Shown piece after piece: positions 1 to 12,000 of a DNA stretch of 64,000 nt. Location: the NCBI RefSeq assembly GCF_001894985.1, contig NZ_BCXG01000002.1:310001-374000 (forward strand). The letters run 5' to 3'. The translations under genes were made by a program, and so were the position numbers. Position 1 is the first letter of the stretch. Each line of letters starts with the position of its first letter. The stretch comes from Rhodococcus tukisamuensis NBRC 100609. Lineage in GTDB: Bacteria > Actinomycetota > Actinomycetes > Mycobacteriales > Mycobacteriaceae. The notes beneath the pieces were generated by a model, which was given only the letters and a program-made list of their open reading frames with translations, searched no databases and was not told the origin of the DNA.

Positions 1-3000
1 CGTCCGGCGACACCGAGCCCCCCTCGATCTGCTGCATCAGCCAGAGTCGCTGCTGCGCAGAGGACATCGGCAGGTGCTCGGGCCTGACCGCGGGGGCCAG
101 CACCGGGCGGACCGCGTCACCTCGGTCGCGGACCCGCGCCGCGAGCTCGGCCACGGAGGGGGCCTCGAACAGGTCCCGCATCGTGAGCTCCGTCGACAGC
201 GCCGACCGGGCCCGGCTGATCAGCCGGGTCGCCAGCAGCGAGTGCCCGCCGAGGTCGAAGAAGCTGTCCTCGACGCCGAGTTCCGCGACGTCGAGCACCT
301 CGCCGAACAGCTCGCACAGCACCTGCTCGATGTGATCCTCCGCGCCGCGTGAGCCCGAGCCGACCGCGTCCGGCACCGGCGGCAGGGCCCGCACGTCGAG
401 CTTGCCGTTGACCGTCATCGGCAGGGTGTCGGTCGGCACGAAGGCCGCCGGAACCATGTAGTCCGGCAGGCAGGCGCGCAGCGCCTGTGCGTACTTCTGG
501 CCGTGCTGGCTACCGAAACCATCCACGGGCCCGCAGGGCACCACGTAGGCGACGAGCCGCTTGACGCCGCCGGGGCCGGGCGCCGCGATGACGGCGCACT
601 GCCGCACGCCGTCGAGGCCGGCGAGGACCGACTCGATCTCACCCAGTTCGACGCGGTGACCGCGGATCTTGACCTGGTCGTCGGTACGGCCCAGGAAGTC
701 GATGACTGCGCTGAATTCCCCCGTCGCTCCGCTCGCATCGTCGACCCGCCGCCGCACCAGGTCGCCGGTGCGGTACATCCGGCCGCCCGCCGTGAACGGG
801 TCGGCCACGAAGCGCTCGGCGGTCAGCCCGAAGCGGTCCAGGTAGCCGCGGGCCAGGCCGATGCCCGCGATGTACAGCTCGCCGGCCACCCCGTCCGCGA
901 CGGGACGCAGCCACGAGTCGAGGATGTGGGCCCGGGTGTTCCAGATCGGCCTGCCGACCGTGGGGGTCACGGAGTCCGACGTGCCGCCGCCGAGGGTGTT
1001 GATCGTGTACTCGGTGGGGCCGTACAGGTTGTAGCCGAACGTGCCGTCCGTGTCCCGCAGCCGGCTCCACACCGAATCAGGCACCGCCTCGCCGCCGAGC
1101 AGCACCAGCGGCGGCCGGTGCTCGCCCGGACCGTCGTCGAGCAGTCCCTCCTCGAAGAGGTGCTGGGCATAGGTGGGCGTCACGTTGACGACGTCGATGC
1201 GGTGGCTGTTGCAGTACGCCACCAGCGATTCCGCGTCGCGCCGCAGGTTCTCGTCGCAGATGTGCACCTCGTGTCCCTCGACGAGCCAGAGCAGCTCCTC
1301 CCAGGACATGTCGAAGGCGAACGACACGGTGTGCGCGATCCGGAGGCGTCGGCCGCCGGTCATCTCGATCGTCGGGTCGAAGATCTCGGCGCGGTGGTTG
1401 AACTGCATGTTGGTCAGGCCGCGGTACCCGGTGACCACGCCCTTGGGCTTGCCGGTCGAGCCGGAGGTGTAGATGACGTACGCCGGGTGGTCCAGCCGCC
1501 CTGGGGTGCCGGGGGCGAAGCCGCCCAGCTCGGCATCCGTCAACGGTCCGGTGCCGTGGTCTTCGCTCGTGACACCGTCGAGCACGATCGCCGCACCCTC
1601 GAAACCGGCGAGGGTCTCGCCGACCGCGACGGTGGTCACCAGGACCACCGGCCGGGCGTCGTCGAGCATCCCGACCAGGCGGTCCGCCGGGTGGTCCAGC
1701 TCGAGCGGCAGGTACGCGGACCCGGTGCGCAGCACCGCGAACAGCGCGACGACCATCTCCACCGACCGCGGCAGGCCAAGCGCCACAATCCGTTCCGGAC
1801 CGGCGCCGTGCGCCAGCAGGAGCCGGGCCATGGCGTTGATCCGGCCGTCGAGGTCTCGGTAGGTCACCGACTGCGAGCCGAAGACCAGCGCGACCTCGTC
1901 CGGGGTGCGCGCGGCCGCCTCCGCGAACAGGTCCGCGATGGTGGATTCGGGCAGCTCCCGCTCGGCCGAGCGGGACGCCAGCGCCGCGCGTTCGCCGGGC
2001 AGCGACAGGTCCAGCGACCCGACCGGTGCGGACACGTCGTCGGCGAACAGTTCGAGCAGCCCGACGAACCGGGCCAGCATCGACTCGACCGTCGTCTCGG
2101 CCACCGCCTCGGGGCGGAACTCGAACTTGATCTTCACCCGGTTGCCGGGCGTCACCACCACCGTCAGCGGGTAATGGGTGTGGTCGACGCTGTCGCCGCC
2201 GCTGATGTCGTGCGCGCTGTTGAGCGCCGACACCTGGTTCTCGTCGACGAAGTTCTGCAGCACGTAGAGCACGTCGAAGAGCTGGCGGTGATCGGACTCG
2301 CGCCCGATGGTGGCCAGTCCGAGATAGTCGTGTGGCATCAGGCAGAGGCGCTCGGACTGGCTGCGCCGCAACAGGTCCTCCACCCGCTCCGCCGGACGCA
2401 GGGTGGTGCGGACCGGGACGGTGTTGAGGAACAGTCCGGCCACCGTGTCCAGTCCCTCGACCTCCGGGGGCCGGCCGGCGACGGTGATGCCGAACACGAC
2501 ATCGTCGCGACCGGTCTCCGCGCCGAGCACCAGCGCCAGCGCGCCGCTGAGGACGGCGTTGAAGGTGACCCCGCTCGCCGACGCCCTGGCCCGCAGGCGC
2601 TCGCCGAGCTCGGCCGTCAGCACGGTGTCGCGGCGGCCGGGCAGCGCGGGCGCCCCGGCCACGGTCGACCCGAGCAGCGTCGGCTCCTCGAGACCGGCCA
2701 GCGCGCGCCGCCATTCCGCCCGCCCGGTCTCGCTGTCGCGGTCGCGCAGCCAGCCCAGGTAGTCGTCGAAACCGCCCGTCGCGGTGGGGAACCCGCTGTC
2801 ATCGCCAGCGGCCTCGTAGAGCGCGAGCAGCTGGCTGACGACGATGCCGTTCGACCAGCCGTCCCAGAGGAGGAACTGCCGGTTGACCACCAGGCGGTCG
2901 CGGTCGTCGCCGAGGCGGATCACCATCGCCCGCCACAGCGGCGGCGCCGTCAGGTCGAAGGGGGTGAGCCGGTCGGTGGCCGACAGCTCGGCGGCGTGGG

Positions 3001-6000
3001 CCTCACGCTCGGCCTCCGTCAGCTCGCGCAGGTCGAACTCGACGATCGGGACGTCGAGGTCGGCGGTGACGAACTGCACCGGCGTGGTAAGGCCGTCGCT
3101 GAGGAATCCCGCACGCAGCGTCGGGTTCCGGCGCTGCAGGGTGCGCAGCGCCGCGGCCAACCGCTCGATGTCGAGCCGGTGCTCGAAGTCGAGCGAGAAC
3201 TGGGCGGTGTAGATGTCGGCGCCCTCGTCGAAGGTGGCCTGGAAGTACAGCCCCTCCTGCAGCGGGGACAGCGGCCACACCGCGTCGACCCCGGCGGGGC
3301 TGCGCTCGGCGATCAGGTCCAGCTCGTCCTGGGTCAGCGTCACCAGTGTCACGTCGGACGGCGTCAGGACGCCGGGTCCGTCGTGGCGCTCCGCGGTCTC
3401 GACGAGCTCGCGCAGCGCCTGCGCCCAGCCCTGGCTCAGCGCCTCACCGTCGGCCTCGGTCAGCCCCAGCTCGGAGCGGCCGAAGTTCGCCGTCAGGACC
3501 GGCCCGTCTGCCGTGTCCTCACAGATCGCGTTGACGATCAGCAGGTAGGGGCCGCCCATGTCGGCGTCGGGATCGGTTGACAGCGAACCGGTCTCGGGAG
3601 CCGGGGCCCACGGGACCGCGATGCCGAGATCCGCCGACGGCATCCTGCCCAGGTAGTTGAACAGGACCTGCGACTCCGCGCGGGCGGCGAGCAGGCCGGC
3701 GGTGCGGGCGTTCGCGTACCGCAGCATGCCAAAGCCGACGCCGCCGTCGGGCGCGTCCCGCAGCCGCTCCTTCACGTCCTTGAGCACGTCCAGCGGCCGG
3801 TCGCCCGCCCGCAGCCGGACCGGGCTGATGCTGGTGAACCAGCCGACGGTGCGGGAGAGGTCCACGCCTGGCGCCAGCTCCTCGCGGCCGTGCCGCTCCA
3901 GGTCGACCAGGAGGTCCGACGCGGCGCGGCCGGTGTCGCGGTGCCAGCGGCTGACGGCGATCCGCAGCGCGCTGAGCAGCACGTCGGTCACGTCGGCGTG
4001 CGCCAGCGCGGGCACGGTCGTCAACGCGGCGGCGGTGTCGTCCACGGACAGCGAAACCCGGTGCTGCGAGCCGGTTCCGATGGTCGCGTGCCCGCTGACC
4101 TCCGGCACCAGCGCCGCTCCGGGCGCGGTCACAGCGGTCCAGTGCGCCAGCTCGGCGAGGCGCTCGGCGCCCTGGGCCTGCTCGGCGACGATCCGGCCGA
4201 ACCCGCGCAGGGAGGTGCCGACGGGATCGAGCGCCGCATCCTGACCGGACGCCGCCGCCACGTTCGCCATCGCGAGGTCCTCGAGCAGGATCCGCCAGGA
4301 CACCCCGTCCACCACGAGGTGGTGCGCGACGATCAGCAGGCGGCCGGTGACCTCCGGTCCGGCGTCGAACCACACCGCCTGCAGCATCACACCGGACTCG
4401 GGGTCGAGGCGGTCGGTCGCCGCCTCGGACTGCGCGGTGACGATGCCGCGCAACGACTCCGGGTCCCGGACGTCGACGGCGGTGAAGATCGAGGCAGCGC
4501 TCACCGAACCGGGTTCGGTGGTCACCGTCGACCACACGCCGGGTGCGTGCCGGGTCAGTCTGACGCGCAGGCCGTCGTGGTGGTCGAGCAGGGCCTGCAG
4601 CGCGTCGCGGAGCACGCGCTCGTCGGCGCCGGCCGGGGTGTGCAGCAACACGGCCTGGTTGAAGCGGTCGGTGCCGCCGGACCATTCGGAGAGCCGGTGC
4701 ACCACCGGCAGCGGGATGACCTCGCCGATGCCGTCCGCCACGGCCGCGGCGGGCGCGGCCGCGTCGGCGACCGGAGCCGCCTCGCCGACCAACCGCGCGA
4801 TCGCGGCCGGGGTGCGCTGCTCGAAGATCTGGCGGGGGGTGAGGGTGACGCCGTCCCGGCGGGCCAGGTTCACCAGCCGGATCGCCAGGATGCTGTCGCC
4901 ACCGAGGGTGAAGAAGTCGTCGCCCGTGCCCACCCGGTCCAGGCCTAGCACCTCGGCGAACTGGGCGGCGATGCGTCCCTCCGTCCCCGTGCCGGGGGCG
5001 GACTCCGACACCGCGGCCGAGAAGTCCGGCGCGGGCAGGGCCTTGCGGTCCAGCTTGCCGCTCGGGCTCAGCGGCAACGAGTCGAGCTCCACGAAGGCAC
5101 TGGGCACCATGTACTCCGGCAGCGAGGCGGCCAGCGCATGTGCGTACCTCTGGTCGCCCCGGGCACCGGAAGTGCGCACGGGCCCGGCGGGCACCACGTA
5201 GGCGACCAGCCGCTGCTGGCCGGGGCGGTCCTCACGCACCAGGACGGCGGCGTGGGCCACCGACGGATCGGCCAGCAGCGCGGCCTCGATCTCGCCGAGC
5301 TCGATCCGGAACCCGCGCAGCTTCACCTGGTCGTCGGCGCGGCCGACGTACTCCAGTTCCGCGGTCACATCCCCCGTCGCTTCGCTCGCCCAGGCCACGG
5401 ACCGCACCAGGTCGCCGGTCCGGTACATCCGGGCCCCGGCCACGAACGGGTCGGCGACGAACCGGTCCGCGGTCAACGCGGCGCGGCCCAGGTAGCCGCG
5501 GGCCAGCTGCGGGCCGGACAGGTACAGCTCCCCCTCTGCTCCCGGCGGCACCAGGTTCAGGTACTGGTCGAGCACGTACAGCCGGGTGTTCGCGACCGGC
5601 GCGCCGATCGGCACGCCGTGCGCCGTCGACGAGACCGCCTGCGCCCCGAAGAAGTAGCTCACCTCGACCGCGGCCTCGGTGGGCCCGTAGAGGTTGTCCA
5701 GCCGCACCCCGGGCAGCACCTCGGCGAAGCGCCGGGCCGCCGCGGCGGACAGCGCCTCGCCCGAGCAGGCGACGACCCGAAGCGCGGTGCAGGCCGCGGC
5801 GCCAGGCTCCGCCAGGAAGAGGTCCAGCATGGACGGAACGAAATGCGCACGGCTGATGCCCCGTTCGGCGATCAGCCCCGCGAGGTAGCCGGGATCCTTG
5901 TGTCCGCCCGGACGGGCCAGCACGACGGTGGCGCCGGCGATCAACGGCCCGAAGAACTCCGGCACCGAGACGTCGAAACTCGACGGCGTCTTCTGCAGCA

Positions 6001-9000
6001 CCCGGTCCCCGTCCGTCAGCGGGTTCTCGTTCTGCATCCAGAGCAGCCGGTTGACGATGGCCTCGTGCGCCACCAGCACACCCTTCGGCCTGCCTGTCGA
6101 GCCCGAGGTGTAGATGACGTAGGCGGGATGACCGGCCATGGCGGGGGCCCCGGACGGCAACGCGTCCGAATCCCCCAGGGCCTCGGTCAGATCCACCGTC
6201 AGCACCGGCAGTCCGGTGTCGAAGGGATCGCCGTCGGTGAGCACACACACCGGCGCGGCGTCGGCCAGCATGTACGACAACCGGTCGGCCGGGTAGTCGA
6301 GGTCGAGCGGAAGGTACGCGCCGCCCGCCTTCCCGACCGCCAGCAGCGCGACCATCAGTTCGAGCGAACGCCCGATCGCGACGGCGACGAGCGACTCCGG
6401 TCCCACCCCGCGGTCGACGAGCTCGTGCGCCAGGCGGTTCGCCCGTGCGTGCAGCTCGGCATAGGTGAGCGTGTCGCCCTCGAACTCGACGGCAATCGCG
6501 TCCGGGGTGCGTGCGGCCTGCTCGTCGAGCAGGTCGGTGAGGGTGCGGGCCTCGGCGGTGGCGCCGGATGCGACCCAGCTTGCCTCCAGCTCGTTCCGCT
6601 CGGCCTCGGTCACCAGCGCGAGCGCGGAGACCGGCCGGTCGCCGTCGCGGACCAACTCGCTCAGGAACGACACCATGCCGTCGGCCAACCGGCCGGCGGT
6701 GGCCGAGTCGACCACCGCGGCCTGGTACTTGACCTCCAGCCGCAGCTCGTCACCGGGCGCGACGATCAGCGTCACCGGGTACGGCGGGTTCTCCTCGAAG
6801 GTGATACCGGTGATCTCGAGACTGCCGGTGGCGTCGGCGACGGCGCCCTCGCCGATCGGGTAGTTCTCGAACACGACCAGGGTGTCGAAGAGCTCCTGCA
6901 GTCCCGTGAGCCGGCGCAGCTCGCTCAGGCCGATGTACTGGTGCTCGAGCAGCACCGACTGCTCGTCCTGCCAACGGGCCAGCGCCGCGGCGGCGGATTC
7001 CTCGGCGCGGTAGCGCAATCGGGCCGGCACGGTGTTGATGAACAGCCCGACCATGGTCTCGATGCCGCGCAGGTCTCCGCCGCGGCCGGACACCGTCGAG
7101 CCGAACAGCACGTCGCGGCGCTTGGTGAGCCGGCCCAGCAGCAGACCCCAGGCGCCGTGCACGAGGGTGCTCAGCGTCAGCCCACGAGCACGGCCGAACG
7201 CGATGAGGTCGGCGGTCTGCGCCGCGGACAGGTTGACCTTGATCTCGCGGACACCGAACTCGGTGCCGCGCTCGGCCCCGCCGAGCGCGGTCGGCTCGTC
7301 GACCCCGTCGAGCGCGGCGCGCCACACCTCGATCGACGCATCACGGTCACGGGATCCCAACCAGCCCAGGTAGTTCCGGTACGGCTCCGGCGCGGGCAGT
7401 GCCGCCGGAGTGGAGCCCGCGGGGGCGTACAGCGCCATCAGCTCGCGCAGCATCACCGGCACCGACCAGCCGTCGGCGACGATGTGGTGGATCGACTGCA
7501 GCAGCAGGTGCTCGTCCGCTGTCACCTCCCCCGTCGCTTCGCTCGCCCCGTCGCGCTGCACCAGCACGTACCGCAGCAGCGGCGCCTGCTCGAGGTCGAA
7601 CCCGCGCACCCGTTCGTCGGCGAGGATCTGCCGGACCCGTGACGCGACCTCGTCGGCGCCCAGTCCGCGCAGGTCCACCGCGTCCATCGGAACCCGGGCC
7701 CCACCGGAGACCACCTGCACCACCCGTCCGTCGGACACCGCGTGCAGGCCGGCGCGCAGGGCCGCGTGCCGGTCCACGACCGTCTGCAGCGCGGCGTGCA
7801 GCGCCTGCGGGTCCACCGGTCCGGTCAGCTCGATGACCTGTTGCACCACATAGGGATCGGAGTGTTCGGTCTCGAACGCGCTGTGGAAGTAGATGCCCTC
7901 CTGCAGCGGGGTCATCGGCAGCACGTCCACCAGGTCGGCGACCGTGTCCTCGAGCTGGTCGACGTCGGCCTGGCGCAGCCGCGCGTGCGGGAAGTCCGCG
8001 GGGGTGTGTCCGCCGAACGGGGCACTCGCCGCGAGCGTGCCCAGCACCGCGGTCCAGGCCTCGGACAGGGCGGTGATCCGCGCCGCGGGGAACAACCCCG
8101 GCGCCCAGGTGATGGTGGTGCGCAGGGTCGGCCCGTCTGGTCCGTCCTCCGCGATCGCGTTGAACTCGATGGCATGCCCCATCGGCGCGTCGGGGTCGTT
8201 GGCGCCGTCCATCGCGACCGGCAGCCAGTCGGCGTCCGCGCCGGCAGTGACCCGACCGAGGTAGTTGAACAGCACCTGCGGCTCGGCGCCGGCGGCCAGC
8301 TCGGCGCCGGCGGCGCTGAGGTATCGCAGTGCCCCGTAGCCGATCCCGTTGCCGGGCACCGCCCGCAGCTGCTCCTTGACGGCCTTGAGAGCCCCGGCCA
8401 GCGCGGCCGGGTCGCTCAGGTCCGCGAGCGGTCCCGCGTCCAGTCGCACCGGGAACAGGCTGGTGAACCAGCCGACGGTGCGCCCGAGGTCCACCCGGCG
8501 CCCGGCGGCGTCCTCCTCGCGGCCGTGCCCCTCGAGGTCGACCAGTACCTCGTTGCTGCCCTCGCGCGACGAATCCGCCTGCGCGCCGGACGAATCACCG
8601 GCACGCCAGGATGCGAGCGTGGCCGCCAGCGCGGTCAGCAGCACGTCGTTGACCTGGCCGCCGAACGCCGCGGGCACGGCGCCGAGCAGCGGCGCGGTCA
8701 GTTCCGGCCTCAGCTCTACGGTCAGCGATTCGGCCGCGCCGCAGGTGTCGAGGGCCGGGTCGCTGTGCCGGGCCCCCAGCATCGGGTCCGCGGTCGCGGT
8801 GACCGTCCGCCAGAAGTCGAGTTCGTCGTCGAAGGCTCCGCCGCGGGCCCGCTCCTCGAGCAGTTGCGCCCAGCGCCGCAGCGAGGTGCCGGACACCGGG
8901 TCCAGGGGCGCGCCGAGCGCGGCGCGGGCCAGGTCCTCGAGCAGGATCCGCCACGAGACACCGTCGACCACAAGGTGATTGACCACCAGCAGCAGCCGGC

Positions 9001-12000
9001 CCGGCCGGTCGCCGCCGTCGAACCAGACCGCCTGCAGCATCACGCCCGCGTCCGGGTCCAGCTTCCCGAGCGCCGCGGCCGCCTCCTGCGCTACGGCCTC
9101 GCCGAGTGCGGCGGCGGGGACCGTCCGCACCAGTTCCGCGGCGTCGGGCACTCCCGGTTCGGGCACCCTCAGCACCCAGTTCTCGCCGCGGTCGAGGCGT
9201 GCCCGCAGCGCGGGATGCCGGTCCAGGACCGCCTGCAATGCGGCGCGCACCGTGTCCTCGGTGAGCCCGGACGGGGTGCGAACCTGTACCGCCTGGTGGA
9301 AGCGTGCGACGGCCTCGCCCTGTGCCTGGGTGCGGGCGACGATGGGGGTCGCGGGGACCTCGCCCGTCGGCACGTCCAGGACGTCCACCTCGGCCGCGGC
9401 CCGGCCCTCGACCTCACGGGCCAGCGCCTCCACCGTCCGCAGCGCGAACACCTCACGGGCGCTGAAGTGCAGCCCGGCGGCCCGGGCCTGGTTGACCAGC
9501 TGGATCGCGACGATGCTGTCGCCGCCGAGCGCGAAGAAGTCGTCGGTGACGCCCACCGTCTCCTGCCCGAGGACGCCCGCGACCACCGTGGCCAGCTGCC
9601 GCTCGAGCTCGGTGCGCGGCGCGAGACCCGAAAGGCCTGCGCGCAGATCGGGTTCCGGGAGGGCTCGCCGGTCCAGCTTGCCGTTGGCGGTGAGCGGGAA
9701 CCGGTCCATCACGACCACCGCGGTCGGCACCATGTACTCGGGCAGCTTGGCCGCGGCCCAGGCGCGCAGCGCGTCCGGCTCGACGCCGCCGTCCGCCACC
9801 ACGTAGCCGGCGAGGTACTTGGCGCCGGCCTGTTCGCGCACCAGCACCGCGCACTGCCGGACCGCGGGGTGCGTGGCCAGCGCGGCCTCGACGTCCTCGA
9901 GTTCGAGGCGCATGCCGCGAATCTTCACCTGGTTGTCGGCGCGGCCGATGAAGTCGAGGGTGCCGTCCTCCGCCCAGCGGGCGAGGTCGCCGGTGCGGTA
10001 GAGGCGGGTCCCGTTGACGGAGAACGGGTTGGCGACGAACCGGGAGGAGGTGAGCGCGGGCGCCCCGACGTAGCCGCGGCCGAGCAGGTACCCGGCCGCG
10101 TACAGCTCGCCGCCGACGCCGGGCGGCACGGGCCGAAGCCGGGCGTCGAGCACGTACAGCTCGGTGTTGGGGTTGGGCCGGCCGATCGACGACGCGATCC
10201 GCTCGGCACGGTCCCGGTAGATCACATGGGAGACACCGATGGTCGCCTCGGCGGGCCCGTACCCGTGGTAGAGCGTGGTGGTGAGCTGCCGGCGGAACCG
10301 GTCGAACAGTTCCGGGGTGAGCACCTCGCCGCCGCACCAGACGTGCCGGAGCCCGTCCAGTGCGGGCGTGCCCTCGGCCAGGTCCAGCAGCACGCTGAGC
10401 ATCGAGGACACCAGGTACACGAAGGTGACGCGCTCGCGGTCGATCAGGTCCAGCAGGTACTGGGCGTCGCGTTCGCCGCCCGACTCGGCGACCACCAGCC
10501 GGCCCCCGGAGACCAGCGGCAGCAGCACCTCGTTGACCGAGATGTCGAAGGACAGCGGAGCCTTGAACAGGGAGGCGTCGTCGGCGCCGAAGCCGAGCAC
10601 CTCCGCCACCTGCCAGCCCAGGCGCGCGCAGATCGCCTCGTGCCGGATCATCGCCCCCTTGGGGCGCCCGGTGGAGCCGGAGGTGAAGATGACGTAGGCG
10701 AGCGACCGCCCGTCGATCGCGACGTCCAGCGGCCCGGACGCGAGGCCCTCGTGGGCCCAGTCCGCCAGGTCCACCGGCACCCCCGCGTCCGCCGACGCGT
10801 CCACCCCGCCCGGACCGGTGAGCACCAGCCGCGCACCGGCGTCGGCCAGCACCTGGGTCCGACGGTCCAGCGGCCAGGCCGGATCCAGCGGGACGAAGGC
10901 GCCGCCGGCGGTCATGACCGCCAGCAGCCCCACGACCATCTCGGCCGAGCGCGGAACGCCGACCGCGACAACCTCTTCCGGGCGCAGGCCGCGCTCCAGG
11001 AGGTGCCGTGCCAGCTGGTTGACTCGGGCACCAAGCTGCCGGTACGTCAGCCGGGTCTCCCCCGCGACCAGCGCCTCCGCGTCGGGCGTCGCGGCCACCT
11101 GCGCGGCGAAGAGTTCGGGGACGGTGTGCGAGTCCTGCGGCTGGGCGGTGTCGTTGAAGTCGACGACCACCCGGCGCCGCTGCTCGTCCGACATCACGTC
11201 GAACCGCGAGAAGGGCGCCTGCGGCTCGGCGACGAGCTGGCCCAGGAACTCGGCGAGCTGCGCGCGGTGCCGCTCGAGGTCCTCCTCGAGGCCCGCACCC
11301 ACCCGCAGGTCGATCCGGATCGACTCGCCCCCCTGACCTCGCTGGACGGTGAAGTCGAGCTCACCGATGGCGCCGGTGACCATGTTCTGCGGGAACGCGG
11401 GGCTGCCGCCGAAGGTCATCGAGTGCTCGAACAACACGATGTTGATGCCGGGACCGAACAGTCGCCTGGACGGATCCAGCGCGCGCATCTCCCTGGCGAG
11501 GTCCTCGCCCCGGTACCGACCGTGCCGGAGCAGGCCGATCAGCGCCTGGTCGAGGTGGGCCGTCAACGCGGCCAGCGTGCTGTCCCCGTCGACCTGCAGC
11601 CGCATCGGCAGGATGGTCGAGGCCATCGACGGCAGGTTCCGCAACGCCCGCCCGGTGCGACCGGTCAGCGGCACCGACAGCATCAGGTCGGACTGGCCGC
11701 TGACCCGGTGCAGGTAGGCGGCGATCATCGCGAACGGGACCCGGGTGCGCCGGATGCCCTGGGCGTCGGCGAACCGGTACAGGTCCGCCACGGTCTCGGC
11801 GTCGAGTTCGACGCTGGCCTTGATCGGCGGCGCGGCGGGGTCCGGGGCGGGCGGCAGCAACACCGGGGGCTCGGGGGCATCGGCCAGCCACTGCAGCCAG
11901 TGCTCGCGGTCCGCCTGGAACCGGCGGGACGCGCGGTACTCGACGTCCGCGTCGATCGCCGTCTGCAGGGACCAGTCCCGCTCGTCGAACAGCAGGTCCG

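Noticed and set aside
503-3580. Long plus-strand open frame of 1025 codons
   Set aside because: It is an antisense shadow of the NRPS: GC-rich low-complexity Arg/Gly/Val sequence with no family resemblance, while the minus strand shows intact NRPS motifs throughout.
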